Below, one piece after another: positions 1 through 8,944 of a stretch of DNA of 14,488 nucleotides. Every line of letters starts with the position of its first letter. Within the stretch, counting starts at the first letter, position 1. The notes under the pieces were generated by a model. It did no database searches and had not been told where the DNA came from. It saw only the letters and a program-made list of their open reading frames with translations. Where the stretch lies: assembly GCA_964496245.1 (NCBI GenBank), contig CAZBZG010000104.1:1-14488 (forward strand), read 5' to 3'. This DNA is from CAZBZG01 sp964496245. GTDB lineage: Bacteria > Planctomycetota > SZUA-567. Made by a program: the position numbers and the translations under genes.

Positions 1-1
1 T

Positions 2-436
2 CTGGGCGTGAGCCAGCCCACCATCTTTCGCTGGATGAAGGACGGGCTCCTCTCTTTCTACAAGGTGGGGGGCTCCACGCGCTTCAGTGGGGAGGGGCTC
101 GATGCTGTCGTGGAAAAAACCACGGGCAGCAAGGAGGCGGAAGCCGCGCGCGGTACCTGCACCAGCTGCGGCCACCGCGTGCTGGTGGACGGCGTCATCC
201 AGGGCACCGGCCGCCTCTACTTCCGCCCCGAACGCACCAGGTTCTGGACCCTGCAAGAGGCGCTCGTACCCATCCGGGCCCGGGTCTGCGCAGCCTGCGG
301 GTACATGCACATGCATGCGGAGACCGGCAAACTGGCATCCCTCCGTCCGGATCAGGACAAGCCCGGTGTAGACAACGCAGCCACCCCGGCCGACGCACCC
401 GGCACACCCGACCCCGACACGCCGGACAGGGGGTGA
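2..436 (+). CDS. HTH (excisionase/MerR-like) protein with zinc ribbon, 5' truncated
   Basis: The reading frame is already open at the window edge: the codons before the GTG at 8 read Leu-Gly, completing the helix-turn-helix motif LGVSQPTIFRWMKDG. The true start therefore lies upstream and the GTG at 8 is not a start. Counting from that Val as 1, the first ~40 residues resemble the DNA-binding domain of the excisionase/MerR-like family: recognition helix, then a wing (FYKVGGSTRFSGEGLDAVV). Two CxxC pairs, C51/C54 and C94/C97, then form a probable zinc ribbon that contains a Tyr/Phe/Arg-rich strand. The tail (about 110-142) is Pro/Asp/Ala-rich and probably disordered. A site-specific DNA-binding protein is likely; its target is unknown. 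It converges on the phosphotransferase gene. I cannot tell a phage-type excisionase from a housekeeping regulator of the same fold. Confidence 0.72.
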   Translation: MGVSQPTIFRWMKDGLLSFYKVGGSTRFSGEGLDAVVEKTTGSKEAEAARGTCTSCGHRVLVDGVIQGTGRLYFRPERTRFWTLQEALVPIRARVCAACGYMHMHAETGKLASLRPDQDKPGVDNAATPADAPGTPDPDTPDRG

Positions 437-437
437 G

Positions 438-472
438 CCGACTCCGTCAAGGCTCCCCGATAAGAGAGTCGG
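438..472. repeat. Inverted repeat between convergent genes, possible weak bidirectional terminator
   Basis: CCGACTC at 438-444 and GAGTCGG at 466-472 are perfect 7-bp complements separated by 21 bases. The repeat starts just after the TGA of the HTH gene and ends just before the stop of the opposing phosphotransferase gene, where a shared terminator would be expected. There is no T-tract on either side and the loop is long, so terminator function is only a possibility. Confidence 0.3.
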
Positions 473-485
473 TTCGCGCCCGCCC

Positions 486-1418
486 CTACGCGATGCTGGC
501 CGCCAGCCGCAGGGAGTCCTCCGCGTAGCGCCGCCCTGCGGAGGCGTCCTTCCCCCGAAGCGTCCGGATCACGATGTACTTCTGGAGCTCGTACAGCGTG
601 TAGTAGAGCCCTCGCAGCCGCGCCTCCGGGCTCGTGTCCCGCTCGGCTCCGTACCCATCCCAGAACGCCGGCACGGACACCCCGCAGTAATCGAGTACCG
701 CGAACTCGATCTCCACGTCGCCCCAGAGCGCCCGGTCCCAGTCCACGATCCCGGTCACCCGGCCCTTCCGATCGACCAGGATGTTCTGGTGCCAGATGTC
801 CATGTGGAGCAATGCCGCCGGAACCGAGCGCGCGAACGCGGCCCGATCCCGTTCGAACAGGCGCCGCATCCGATCCGCTTCCGCACCGGTATACCCTCCG
901 CATCCCGCGATGTCCTCGATCAGCCGATGCCACATATCCGCAAAGGCGTCTTCCCAAGTCGCGGCCGGCTCCATGGGATGGTGCGCGCCGCAATACCCGT
1001 AGGTCTTTGATCGGATGTTGCGATGCAGTTCGGCCAGATGACCGCCCACCTCGCGAAAGACCGCATGCACATCCACCCCGCACGCCTCGCACAGCGGCAC
1101 GCCCGGCAGACGTTCCAGGATGACAAAGGGGCGCGGCGCCGCGCTGCAGGTGTCGTCGTACACGACCACCGGAGCGACCGGGACGTTCGTTTCCGCCTGC
1201 ACCAGCGCGTGCACCGCCGGCTCCTGGGCCATCATGTGCTTCTCGTAGAAGAGAAATCCCGCGTCCGCGGGCGGCGCCATGCGCACCACGTAGTCCCGCC
1301 CGTCCAGCCGAAAGAACCGCGTCTGGTTGAACTTGCCGGTGGACGGACGTGTGATCGGAGAGGGAGCGCCCTGGTCCGGGAAGTGCTTCTCGCAGATCGC
1401 ATGCAGCGTGGCGTTCAT
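486..1418 (-). CDS. APH-like phosphotransferase (choline/aminoglycoside kinase fold)
   Basis: This is a 310-residue small-molecule kinase of the APH / protein-kinase-like fold. The catalytic loop is LLHMDIWHQNILVD, with the Brenner motif H205-x-D207-x4-N212; D207 is the expected catalytic base. The metal-binding equivalent of DFG is IVDWD (D226, D228). N-terminally, the ITRPSTGKFNQTRF strand-loop resembles the nucleotide loop, and YVVRM carries Arg46 where many kinases have Lys. Length is normal for the family. The ATG start lies 46 bp after the lon stop on the same strand; its ribosome site is poor (GGCGGA-like), so expression may depend on read-through from lon. The substrate cannot be read from sequence: candidates include aminoglycosides, homoserine, choline, fructosamine or other sugars. 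The APH label does not by itself mean antibiotic resistance. Confidence 0.85.
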   Translation of the reverse strand: MNATLHAICEKHFPDQGAPSPITRPSTGKFNQTRFFRLDGRDYVVRMAPPADAGFLFYEKHMMAQEPAVHALVQAETNVPVAPVVVYDDTCSAAPRPFVILERLPGVPLCEACGVDVHAVFREVGGHLAELHRNIRSKTYGYCGAHHPMEPAATWEDAFADMWHRLIEDIAGCGGYTGAEADRMRRLFERDRAAFARSVPAALLHMDIWHQNILVDRKGRVTGIVDWDRALWGDVEIEFAVLDYCGVSVPAFWDGYGAERDTSPEARLRGLYYTLYELQKYIVIRTLRGKDASAGRRYAEDSLRLAASIA

Positions 1419-1464
1419 ACGATGGTCCGCCTGCAGTCCGAAGGGGGTGGGGGGAGGAACAGGA

Positions 1465-3924
1465 TCAGCGACGCCTTTTGCTCTTGTGCTTGCGCTTGCC
1501 GCGCGATCCGGTTTCGGGAAACGCGATCCGCACGACTTCTTGGATCGTCTCGACGGAATGAAAGCTCAGATCCCGCTGCACCTCGTCGGGCAGCTCGCCG
1601 AGGTCGTTCTGGTTGTCCTGCGGCACGATGACTTCCTTGATGCCCGCGCGCCGGGCGGCCAGCATCTTCTCCTTGATCCCGCCCACGGGCAACACTTTGC
1701 CGCGCAGGGTGATCTCGCCGGTCGTGGCGAGGCGGGGCTTGATCCGGCGCTGGGTGAGCAGGCTGACCAGGCTCGTCACGAGGGCGATGCCCGCAGACGG
1801 TCCATCCTTGGGCGTCGCGCCCTCGGGAAAGTGGATGTGGATATCGCTCCCCTCGAAGAAGTTCTTCGGAATGCCCAGATCGGCGGCGTGGGCGCGGATC
1901 CACGAGAGCGCGGCCTGGGCCGATTCCTTTATCACGTCCCCGAGGCGGCCGGTGAGCTGCAGGTTCTTCTTGCCCGCCATGCGCGTGGATTCGATGAACA
2001 GGATGCTGCCCCCTGTCGGCGTCCACGCCAGGGATACCGCCACCCCCGGCTCCTCGGCCCGCCGCGCCGTCTCCGCGAAAAACTTCGGCGGCCCCAGGTA
2101 CTCGCGCACGCTGTCCGCCGTGATCTTGAAGGGCCCGCGTTTGCCCGACGCGATCTTGACCGCGACCTTCCGCACGATCGAGGCCAGTTCGCGTTCCAGA
2201 TTCCGCAGACCCGCCTCCCGCGTGTAATCGCTCATGACCCGCCGGATGGCGACCTTGTGGAAACGGATCCTGCTCTTCTTAAGACCGTGCTCGGACAGCA
2301 CCTTGGGAACCAGATGCCGGCGGGCGATCTGCAGCTTCTCTTCCTCCGAGTAGCCCGGCAGGTGCAGCGTCTCCATGCGATCGCGCAGCGCCGGCGGCAC
2401 CGTATCCAGCTGGTTCGCCGTGGTGATGAAAATCACGTTGGAGAGATCGAAGGCAGCATCGAGGTAGTGGTCGGAGAACGCGTAGTTCTGCTCGGGGTCG
2501 AGCACTTCGAGAAGGGCCGAGGAGGGATCGCCCCGGAAATCCGAGCCCAGCTTGTCCACCTCGTCCATCATGAAGACCGGATTGCGGCTGCCGGCCTTGC
2601 GGAGCCCCTGGATGATGCGCCCCGGCAGTGCGCCGATGTAGGTCCGCCGGTGCCCGCGGATCTCGGCTTCGTCCCGCACGCCGCCCAACGAGATGCGTAC
2701 GAACTTCCGGCCCATGGCCTCCGCGATGCTCCGGCCCAGCGACGTCTTGCCCACGCCCGGCGGTCCCACGAAACAGAGAATCGGGCTGCGCCCCTCGGGG
2801 TGGACCTTGCGCACGGCCAGGAACTCGATGATCCGGTCCTTGACCCGTTCTAGATCGTAGTGGTCCGCGTCCAGGGTCTTGCGCGCGCGCTTGACGTCGA
2901 GCTGATCCTCGGTCTCCACGGACCACGGCAGGCTGACCATCCAGTCGACGTACGTCCGCGCCACAGTGTACTCGGCGCTCCCGGGCTGCATACGTTCCAG
3001 CCGCTTGAGCTCGCGTTCGGCCTCCCGCGCGGCCTCTTCGGGCAGCGCGGCCTGCTCCAGCGCTTCCCGCAACTCCTGCACTTCGACCGCGCCGTCTTCT
3101 TCTTCGCCCAGCTCCTTGCGGATGGCCTTGAGCTGTTCCCGCAGAAAGAACTCTCGCTGCCCCTTGTTGATCTTCTCCTTCACGTCCTCCTGGATCTTGC
3201 TTCCCAGCTCTACGATCTGCAGCTCCCGAGCCAGATACACGCACAGCCGCTCGAGCCGTTCGTGGACATCCACCGCCTCCAGAATGCGGCACCGTTCCTC
3301 CACCGACAGATTGATGTTCGCAGCCACGAGATCGGCGAACCGACCCGGTTGGTTGATGTTGGCCAGCGCGACCTTGACCTCGTCGGGCACCTGCGGAAGC
3401 AGATTGATCAGGCGCGTGAACTGCTCGTGCAGACTCCGGTAGAGCGCATCGAGCTTGACGCTCTCCTCCACGCGGTCCTCCAGATGCTCTGCCTCCGCGA
3501 TGTAGAACGGATCGCGCTGCACGTACTCGCCGATGCGCGTCCGCTGGATGCCTTGCACGAGAACCCGTACGGTATTGTCCGGGAACCGCAGCATCTTCAG
3601 GATCACGCCCCCGCATCCGTGCGTATGGAGGTCCTCGACCGCCGGTTCGTCCTCCGGCTCGTTGAGCATGGGCACAAGCGCGAGGAAACGGTTCTCCAGG
3701 AGGACGTGGTCCACGAGGGCGGTGTCCCGGTCGGAGGCCACCATCAGGGGCAGGATCATGTCGGGAAACAGGACCACGTCCCGGCTGGGCAGAACCGGCA
3801 GAACCGGCGGGAGCTGGGCCTCCCCCTCGTCGGCTTGCGCGGCCTGTACGATGGCGGGCTGGCCGGCAGCCGCATCCTCAGCGCCAGCCTCCGGCTTCTT
3901 CGCATCATCAGCATCGTCAGGCAT
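1465..3924 (-). CDS. lon: ATP-dependent Lon protease
   Basis: This is a full-length 819-residue LonA-type cytoplasmic protease that degrades misfolded and regulatory proteins in an ATP-dependent hexamer. In order it has an Ala/Asp/Glu-rich leader of ~38 residues, the N-terminal substrate-binding domain (about 39-235, PVLPSRDVVLFPDMILPL), a coiled-coil linker (about 240-310), the AAA+ module with Walker A GPPGVGKT (387-394), Walker B FMMDEVD (D454/E455), sensor-1 region TTANQLD and sensor-2 R574 in GLRNLERE, then the protease domain. The catalytic dyad is intact: S710 in PKDGPSAG and K753 in GGIKEK, with the same 43-residue spacing as S679/K722 of E. coli Lon. The C-terminus is a basic tail (KRKHKSKRRR). 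The AAGGA ribosome site lies 6 bp before the ATG. It sits 66 bp behind hsp20 on the same strand, which suggests joint heat-stress expression. Confidence 0.98.
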   Translation of the reverse strand: MPDDADDAKKPEAGAEDAAAGQPAIVQAAQADEGEAQLPPVLPVLPSRDVVLFPDMILPLMVASDRDTALVDHVLLENRFLALVPMLNEPEDEPAVEDLHTHGCGGVILKMLRFPDNTVRVLVQGIQRTRIGEYVQRDPFYIAEAEHLEDRVEESVKLDALYRSLHEQFTRLINLLPQVPDEVKVALANINQPGRFADLVAANINLSVEERCRILEAVDVHERLERLCVYLARELQIVELGSKIQEDVKEKINKGQREFFLREQLKAIRKELGEEEDGAVEVQELREALEQAALPEEAAREAERELKRLERMQPGSAEYTVARTYVDWMVSLPWSVETEDQLDVKRARKTLDADHYDLERVKDRIIEFLAVRKVHPEGRSPILCFVGPPGVGKTSLGRSIAEAMGRKFVRISLGGVRDEAEIRGHRRTYIGALPGRIIQGLRKAGSRNPVFMMDEVDKLGSDFRGDPSSALLEVLDPEQNYAFSDHYLDAAFDLSNVIFITTANQLDTVPPALRDRMETLHLPGYSEEEKLQIARRHLVPKVLSEHGLKKSRIRFHKVAIRRVMSDYTREAGLRNLERELASIVRKVAVKIASGKRGPFKITADSVREYLGPPKFFAETARRAEEPGVAVSLAWTPTGGSILFIESTRMAGKKNLQLTGRLGDVIKESAQAALSWIRAHAADLGIPKNFFEGSDIHIHFPEGATPKDGPSAGIALVTSLVSLLTQRRIKPRLATTGEITLRGKVLPVGGIKEKMLAARRAGIKEVIVPQDNQNDLGELPDEVQRDLSFHSVETIQEVVRIAFPETGSRGKRKHKSKRRR

Positions 3925-3990
3925 CGAGAGTCCTTGGGTACCGTCCGCCTCCGGCGGGCGTTTCCGTGCGCGCCACGCTGCGCAAGCCCG

Positions 3991-4434
3991 CTACGCATTC
4001 TCCACGTGCACCACCACGTCCATGGGGCGGGCCTCGGGATCGCGCGGCAGGAAGATCTCCAGAATCCCCTGGCGGTACGTGGCGGTCGCCCGGTTCGCGG
4101 CAAAAGGTCCGGACAGACGCAGCGACCGCTCGAACGGGCCGTGGTGCATCTCCATCTGGCGGTAGGATCGTTTCGAGCGGGAGCACGTTTCGTCCCGACG
4201 GCCGCGCACGGTCAACACGTCTCCGCACAGGCGCACGTGGATCTGTCCGGGATCGAGTCCCGCCAGTTCGGCTCGAACGACCACCCCGTCATCCGTCTCA
4301 TAGATGTCGGTCGGCGGGAGCCAGGTCTCCATCCCGACCCGTTCCGTACCACGCAGAAGATCCTCGACCACCTGTCCGGGCTCGCCCGCGCTGTGGCGGT
4401 AGCTGGCAAAGTAGTACTTCCCGAAGAAGGCCAT
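3991..4434 (-). CDS. Small heat-shock protein, Hsp20/alpha-crystallin family
   Basis: This is a 147-residue ATP-independent holdase chaperone that binds unfolding proteins. The alpha-crystallin domain spans about 41-133: it begins with PTDIYETDDGVVVRAELAGL, has the strand LTVRGRR, and ends in the family signature A-x-A-x-Y-x-x-GILEIFLPR (GILEIFLPR at 123-131). The C-terminal I-x-I anchor is not clear; only a valine-rich VVVHV follows. I chose the ATG at 4434 because GAGGGAG stands 8 bp before it. A GTG at 4464 would add ten residues but would put the ribosome site inside the coding region. The gene is followed by lon after 66 bp and preceded by the response-regulator gene after 134 bp. A weak promoter lies in that gap. 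No CIRCE, HAIR or clear sigma32 site was seen. Confidence 0.93.
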   Translation of the reverse strand: MAFFGKYYFASYRHSAGEPGQVVEDLLRGTERVGMETWLPPTDIYETDDGVVVRAELAGLDPGQIHVRLCGDVLTVRGRRDETCSRSKRSYRQMEMHHGPFERSLRLSGPFAANRATATYRQGILEIFLPRDPEARPMDVVVHVENA

Positions 4435-4442
4435 GCGCCTTG

Positions 4443-4449
4443 CTCCCTC
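4443..4449 (-). promoter_or_regulatory. Ribosome binding site that fixes the hsp20 start
   Basis: The minus strand reads GAGGGAG eight bases before the ATG at 4434. It lies inside the longer frame that would begin with GTG at 4464, which argues for the shorter protein. Confidence 0.6.
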
Positions 4450-4470
4450 AGCGCCCCGGATCACGCCATC

Positions 4471-4499
4471 AGCTTACGCGCAGACGGAAGCCGGCGCAA
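4471..4499 (-). promoter_or_regulatory. Possible weak sigma70-type promoter for hsp20-lon
   Basis: On the minus strand TTGCGC (4494-4499) and TAAGCT (4471-4476) are separated by 17 bases. Both boxes match the consensus only partly. The position, about 35 bp before the hsp20 ATG, and the spacing are right. A stress-specific sigma factor could equally be used. Confidence 0.3.
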
Positions 4500-4568
4500 G
4501 GGCGATTCCCGCGTCAGCCCGGTGGGCGCAGGAGACACCCGATCGGTCTCTCCCTGAACCCATGCGCT

Positions 4569-5117
4569 TCACACGAGAGACGGAGGCGGGGGTGGGGGGG
4601 CGTCGCCGACCTCGGAGAGCAGGCGCTCCAGCTCCTCGTCCGAGGGAAGCGCGCCGCCGCTCCGGTAGATGATCCAATACTCTTCGGGGAAGTCGCGTTT
4701 CACGGCCGCGGCCGTGGCCTTCTGGTGCTCGCGCAGTCGGCGGGCGGCCTTGTCCACCGCCTCCTGCACGGACTTGAGGGTGCCGAAAGGCTTGATCAGG
4801 TAGTCGTCCGCGCCCAACCGGAACGCCTCGTCCACCGTATCCTGGTCCGGGAACGCGGTCATGAGAATGACCTGGGTGGCCGGATCCTGCGCCTTGAGCC
4901 GCCGGGCCACGGTCAGGCCATTCGTGCCGGGCATGCGGATGTCGCAAAGCACGATGTGCGCTCCGTAGAGCGCTACAGCCTCGGCCACGCGCTTGGTTTC
5001 GCTCACGGCCTCAGCCTGGAAACCGCGTCGATTCAGGTTGCGCACGAGCAGATCCCGCAGGTGCACGTCGTCGTCGATCACGGCGACGCGAAATCGGCCG
5101 AACGAGCGGGTTTGCAT
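4569..5117 (-). CDS. Response regulator, single receiver domain with C-terminal extension
   Basis: This 182-residue CheY-like protein has a complete receiver domain (about 9-128): acidic pocket D15/D16/D17 in VAVIDDDVHL, phospho-acceptor D59 in VLCDIRMPGTNGL, switch threonine T87 in LMTAF and lysine K109 in YLIKPF. All residues needed for phosphorylation are present. The remaining ~55 residues hold a short charged helix (AARRLREHQKATAAAVKRDF), an EEYWIIYRSGG segment, an acidic helix and a PPPPPP run; no DNA-binding or enzymatic output domain is recognised. The ATG at 5117 is chosen because AGGA precedes it at a proper distance and the receiver fold starts at once; a longer frame to 5567 would run antisense through the start of uvrB. 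It has its own strong promoter and is divergent from uvrB. No histidine kinase is encoded nearby, so its partner is unknown. Confidence 0.9.
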   Translation of the reverse strand: MQTRSFGRFRVAVIDDDVHLRDLLVRNLNRRGFQAEAVSETKRVAEAVALYGAHIVLCDIRMPGTNGLTVARRLKAQDPATQVILMTAFPDQDTVDEAFRLGADDYLIKPFGTLKSVQEAVDKAARRLREHQKATAAAVKRDFPEEYWIIYRSGGALPSDEELERLLSEVGDAPPPPPPSLV

Positions 5118-5157
5118 CCCAGCAATCCTTTCCCAACGGAACGCGTTTTGCCCCTTT

Positions 5158-5186
5158 ACTTTAGCGCATAAATGCGCCTTGGTCAA
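5158..5186 (-). promoter_or_regulatory. Sigma70-type promoter of the response-regulator gene
   Basis: On the minus strand TTGACC (5181-5186) and TAAAGT (5158-5163) are separated by exactly 17 bases, about 40 bp before the ATG at 5117. This is one of the best promoter matches in the window. Confidence 0.7.
5164..5177. promoter_or_regulatory. Operator-like palindrome inside the promoter spacer
   Basis: GCGCAT-AA-ATGCGC is a perfect 6+6 inverted repeat with a two-base centre. It begins at the base next to the -10 box and fills most of the 17-bp spacer of the response-regulator promoter. That is a typical place for a dimeric repressor, or for an activator that distorts a spacer. The binding protein is unknown. 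Confidence 0.5.
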
Positions 5187-5231
5187 ACCCCTTTTCGGCA
5201 AAAGTTGAGGGGGCGGACCCTTGCCCCGGAT

Positions 5232-5260
5232 TTGCCATGCGTGCCGTCCCGGGATATAGT
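5232..5260 (+). promoter_or_regulatory. Sigma70-type promoter of uvrB
   Basis: TTGCCA (5232-5237) and TATAGT (5255-5260) are separated by 17 bases, giving a predicted start near 5267 and a leader of about 53 bases. GAGG at 5309-5312 stands 7 bp before the uvrB ATG. No LexA-like inverted repeat was recognised next to it. Confidence 0.65.
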
Positions 5261-5319
5261 AGACTCTCGCGCTCCTGCACGGCGCCGGCCCACGTGCGCC
5301 GCCGCCCCGAGGTCCGAGC

Positions 5320-7404
<2,085 letters not shown>

Positions 7405-7478
7405 CGCACGGCCGGCCGGAGAACGCCGCCTTGCGCCCGCAACCGCGCTGCCCGCCGTCCCCGTGTGCAGAGGCCCCC

Positions 7479-8300
7479 ATGCACGACATCCCACCAGCGC
7501 CCATCGACCCGGCCAGCCGCGCGCGTTCGATGCGTACGGTCATCCTCACCCAGCTCTTCGGCGTGCTCGGCATGCAGTCGTTCCAGAACGGCGTGCTGCT
7601 CCTCTACATGGCGGTGCTGGGCATCAGCCCGGTGCGCATCATCATCTACCTCGCTTTGCCCAACGGCATCTCCATGCTCCTCCGCCTCCCCGTAGCCTAC
7701 CTCTCCGACCGCTTCGGCAAAAAACGCGTGGGCACGCTGGGGGTGATCCTGACCGCGCTCGGCTTCGCTTTCCTGCCGCTCGCCGGCTTCTACGCCCGCG
7801 TGCAGGCCGAGCAACTCATGGCCACCGGCATCGTGGTCCTCGCCGTGGGGAAGATGTTTTTCGCAGCCAGCTGGCACGGCCTGGTCGGCGCCATCGTGCC
7901 CGAAACCATGCGCGGACGTTTCTTCGGCAAGCAGCGCCTCGCCTTCCAGACCGCCGGCATCCTCTTCGCCGGAATCTGCTCCTGGCTCCTCGCCAAGGAC
8001 TCGCCCGTCTCGTTCTTCCAGATCATCCTCGCCTTCCTTGTGTTCGCCTTCTGCCTGCGCATCTTCTTCTACCGCCGCGTGCCGGAACTGGATGCGCCCC
8101 GCCCCGAACAGCCGGGATTCTGGCCCGCCCTCGTCCAGATCCTGCGCACGCCCGGCTACGCGTCCTTCTGCGCTTACGTCTTCCTCATCAACCTCTTCAC
8201 CGCCGGCCACCGGAGCCTCTTCGGACTGATCGAGAAGAACGTCATGGATCTCTCCAGCGGCCAGGTCGTGCTGCTCGCCAACATCGGTGCCATCGTCTGC
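7479..8300 (+). pseudogene. MFS-type membrane transporter, truncated at the 3' end
   Basis: From an ATG preceded by AGAGG, about 273 residues read as the N-terminal two thirds of a major facilitator superfamily carrier. Segments are visible at about 20-47, 53-75, 84-105, 114-138, 154-172 and 178-197, with the loop 2-3 signature DRFGKKR at 77-83, a central loop with PELDAPRPEQ, then segment 7 (227-250) and the start of segment 8 (GQVVLLANIGAIV, 261-273). The expected continuation with segments 8-12 is absent in all frames. After 8298 the frame runs into hydrophilic, non-transporter sequence and stays open by chance to a stop at 9137, antisense to the receiver and sixA genes. A full MFS protein needs ~400 residues, so this is probably a broken gene or an assembly join. 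The substrate is unknown. Confidence 0.72.
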
Positions 8301-8492
8301 ATGCGCACGCACAAAACTCAGGCCAAGGCCACGGAGCACTTCCGTCTCCTCGTCGGCTTCGCGCGTTCGACTCGCGTTGCCCGGTCCTGGACACCGACGA
8401 CATGCCTGCCTTTCAGCGCAGGTGGGAACAGTGGGGGCTCGCGCTCCGTTTCCGCCGGTGAGGCGACCGCGCCACGGGCGACGCGGCAACCG
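8301..8492 (+). other. Junction region with a possible out-of-frame C-terminal gene remnant
   Basis: The 190 bases between the end of the MFS signal and the stop of the opposing receiver gene hold no full gene. In the frame ending with TGA at 8459-8461, the last ~33 codons (from about 8360) read RAFDSRCPVLDTDDMPAFQR followed by RWEQWGLALRFRR. They have G/C-rich third positions like a real C-terminus, but this is not the MFS frame and I do not recognise the family. The most economical reading is a deletion that joined the front of one gene to the tail of another; chance coding-like sequence is possible. Confidence 0.35.
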
Positions 8493-8942
8493 CTACAGAT
8501 TTCCGGTCAGGTGGGCCACGGTCCGCAGCAGGATGCGCGGGGAGATGGGCTTCTGCAGGAAGTGCAGATCGTCCAGGATCGACGTCAGGTGCCGCTCTTC
8601 CTGGACCGAGCAGGGCTTGGCCGTGATGAAGCAGATCGGGCACTCGAAGCCCTTCCTTCGCAGCAGCTTGGCGATGTCCACGCCGTTCGGTTTCGGGTCG
8701 AGAAAGAGGTCCAGCAGAAAGACGTCCACGTCCTCGACCTTTTCGTCGTCTTCTTCCGCAGCGGCCTCCTCGTCCTCGTCCAGCACGACCTTTCGTTTCA
8801 GTTCCTCCATGCACGACGCGCTGACCACTTCGTAGTTCCTCTTGCGCAGCATGTCGCCATACACGCGACGAATGTTCGCGTCGTCATCCACGAGGACCAC
8901 GCACTTTTGGCTGATGAGATTCGCGAAGCGCTCGAAGACCAT
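8493..8942 (-). CDS. Single-domain response regulator with acidic insertion
   Basis: This 149-residue CheY-like receiver without output domain has the acidic pocket at D19-D21 (VVLVDDDANIRRVYG), phospho-acceptor D78 (FLLDLFLDPKPNG), switch T107 (ICFITAKP) and conserved K131 (FLQKPIS). Between helix 2 and strand 3 it carries an insertion rich in Asp/Glu/Ala (about 55-67, DEDEEAAAEEDDE), which lengthens the domain. The ATG at 8942 is chosen because the receiver strand follows directly; it lies only two bases after the sixA stop, so translation is probably coupled. A GTG at 8972 would overlap sixA by 28 bases. It is the last gene of the transglutaminase-sixA-receiver operon. A role as phosphate shuttle or sink in a phosphorelay is inferred from the SixA neighbour. 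Confidence 0.87.
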   Translation of the reverse strand: MVFERFANLISQKCVVLVDDDANIRRVYGDMLRKRNYEVVSASCMEELKRKVVLDEDEEAAAEEDDEKVEDVDVFLLDLFLDPKPNGVDIAKLLRRKGFECPICFITAKPCSVQEERHLTSILDDLHFLQKPISPRILLRTVAHLTGNL

Positions 8943-8944
8943 GG

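Noticed and set aside
1327..2853. A 508-codon + strand frame across lon
   Set aside because: It is antisense to the conserved Lon AAA+ and protease domains and its His/Arg-rich translation shows no family features.
4531..4553. Imperfect hairpin GGAGA-c-ACC / GGT-c-TCTCC after the regulator gene
   Set aside because: There is one internal mismatch, a short stem and no T-run on either strand; not enough to call a terminator.
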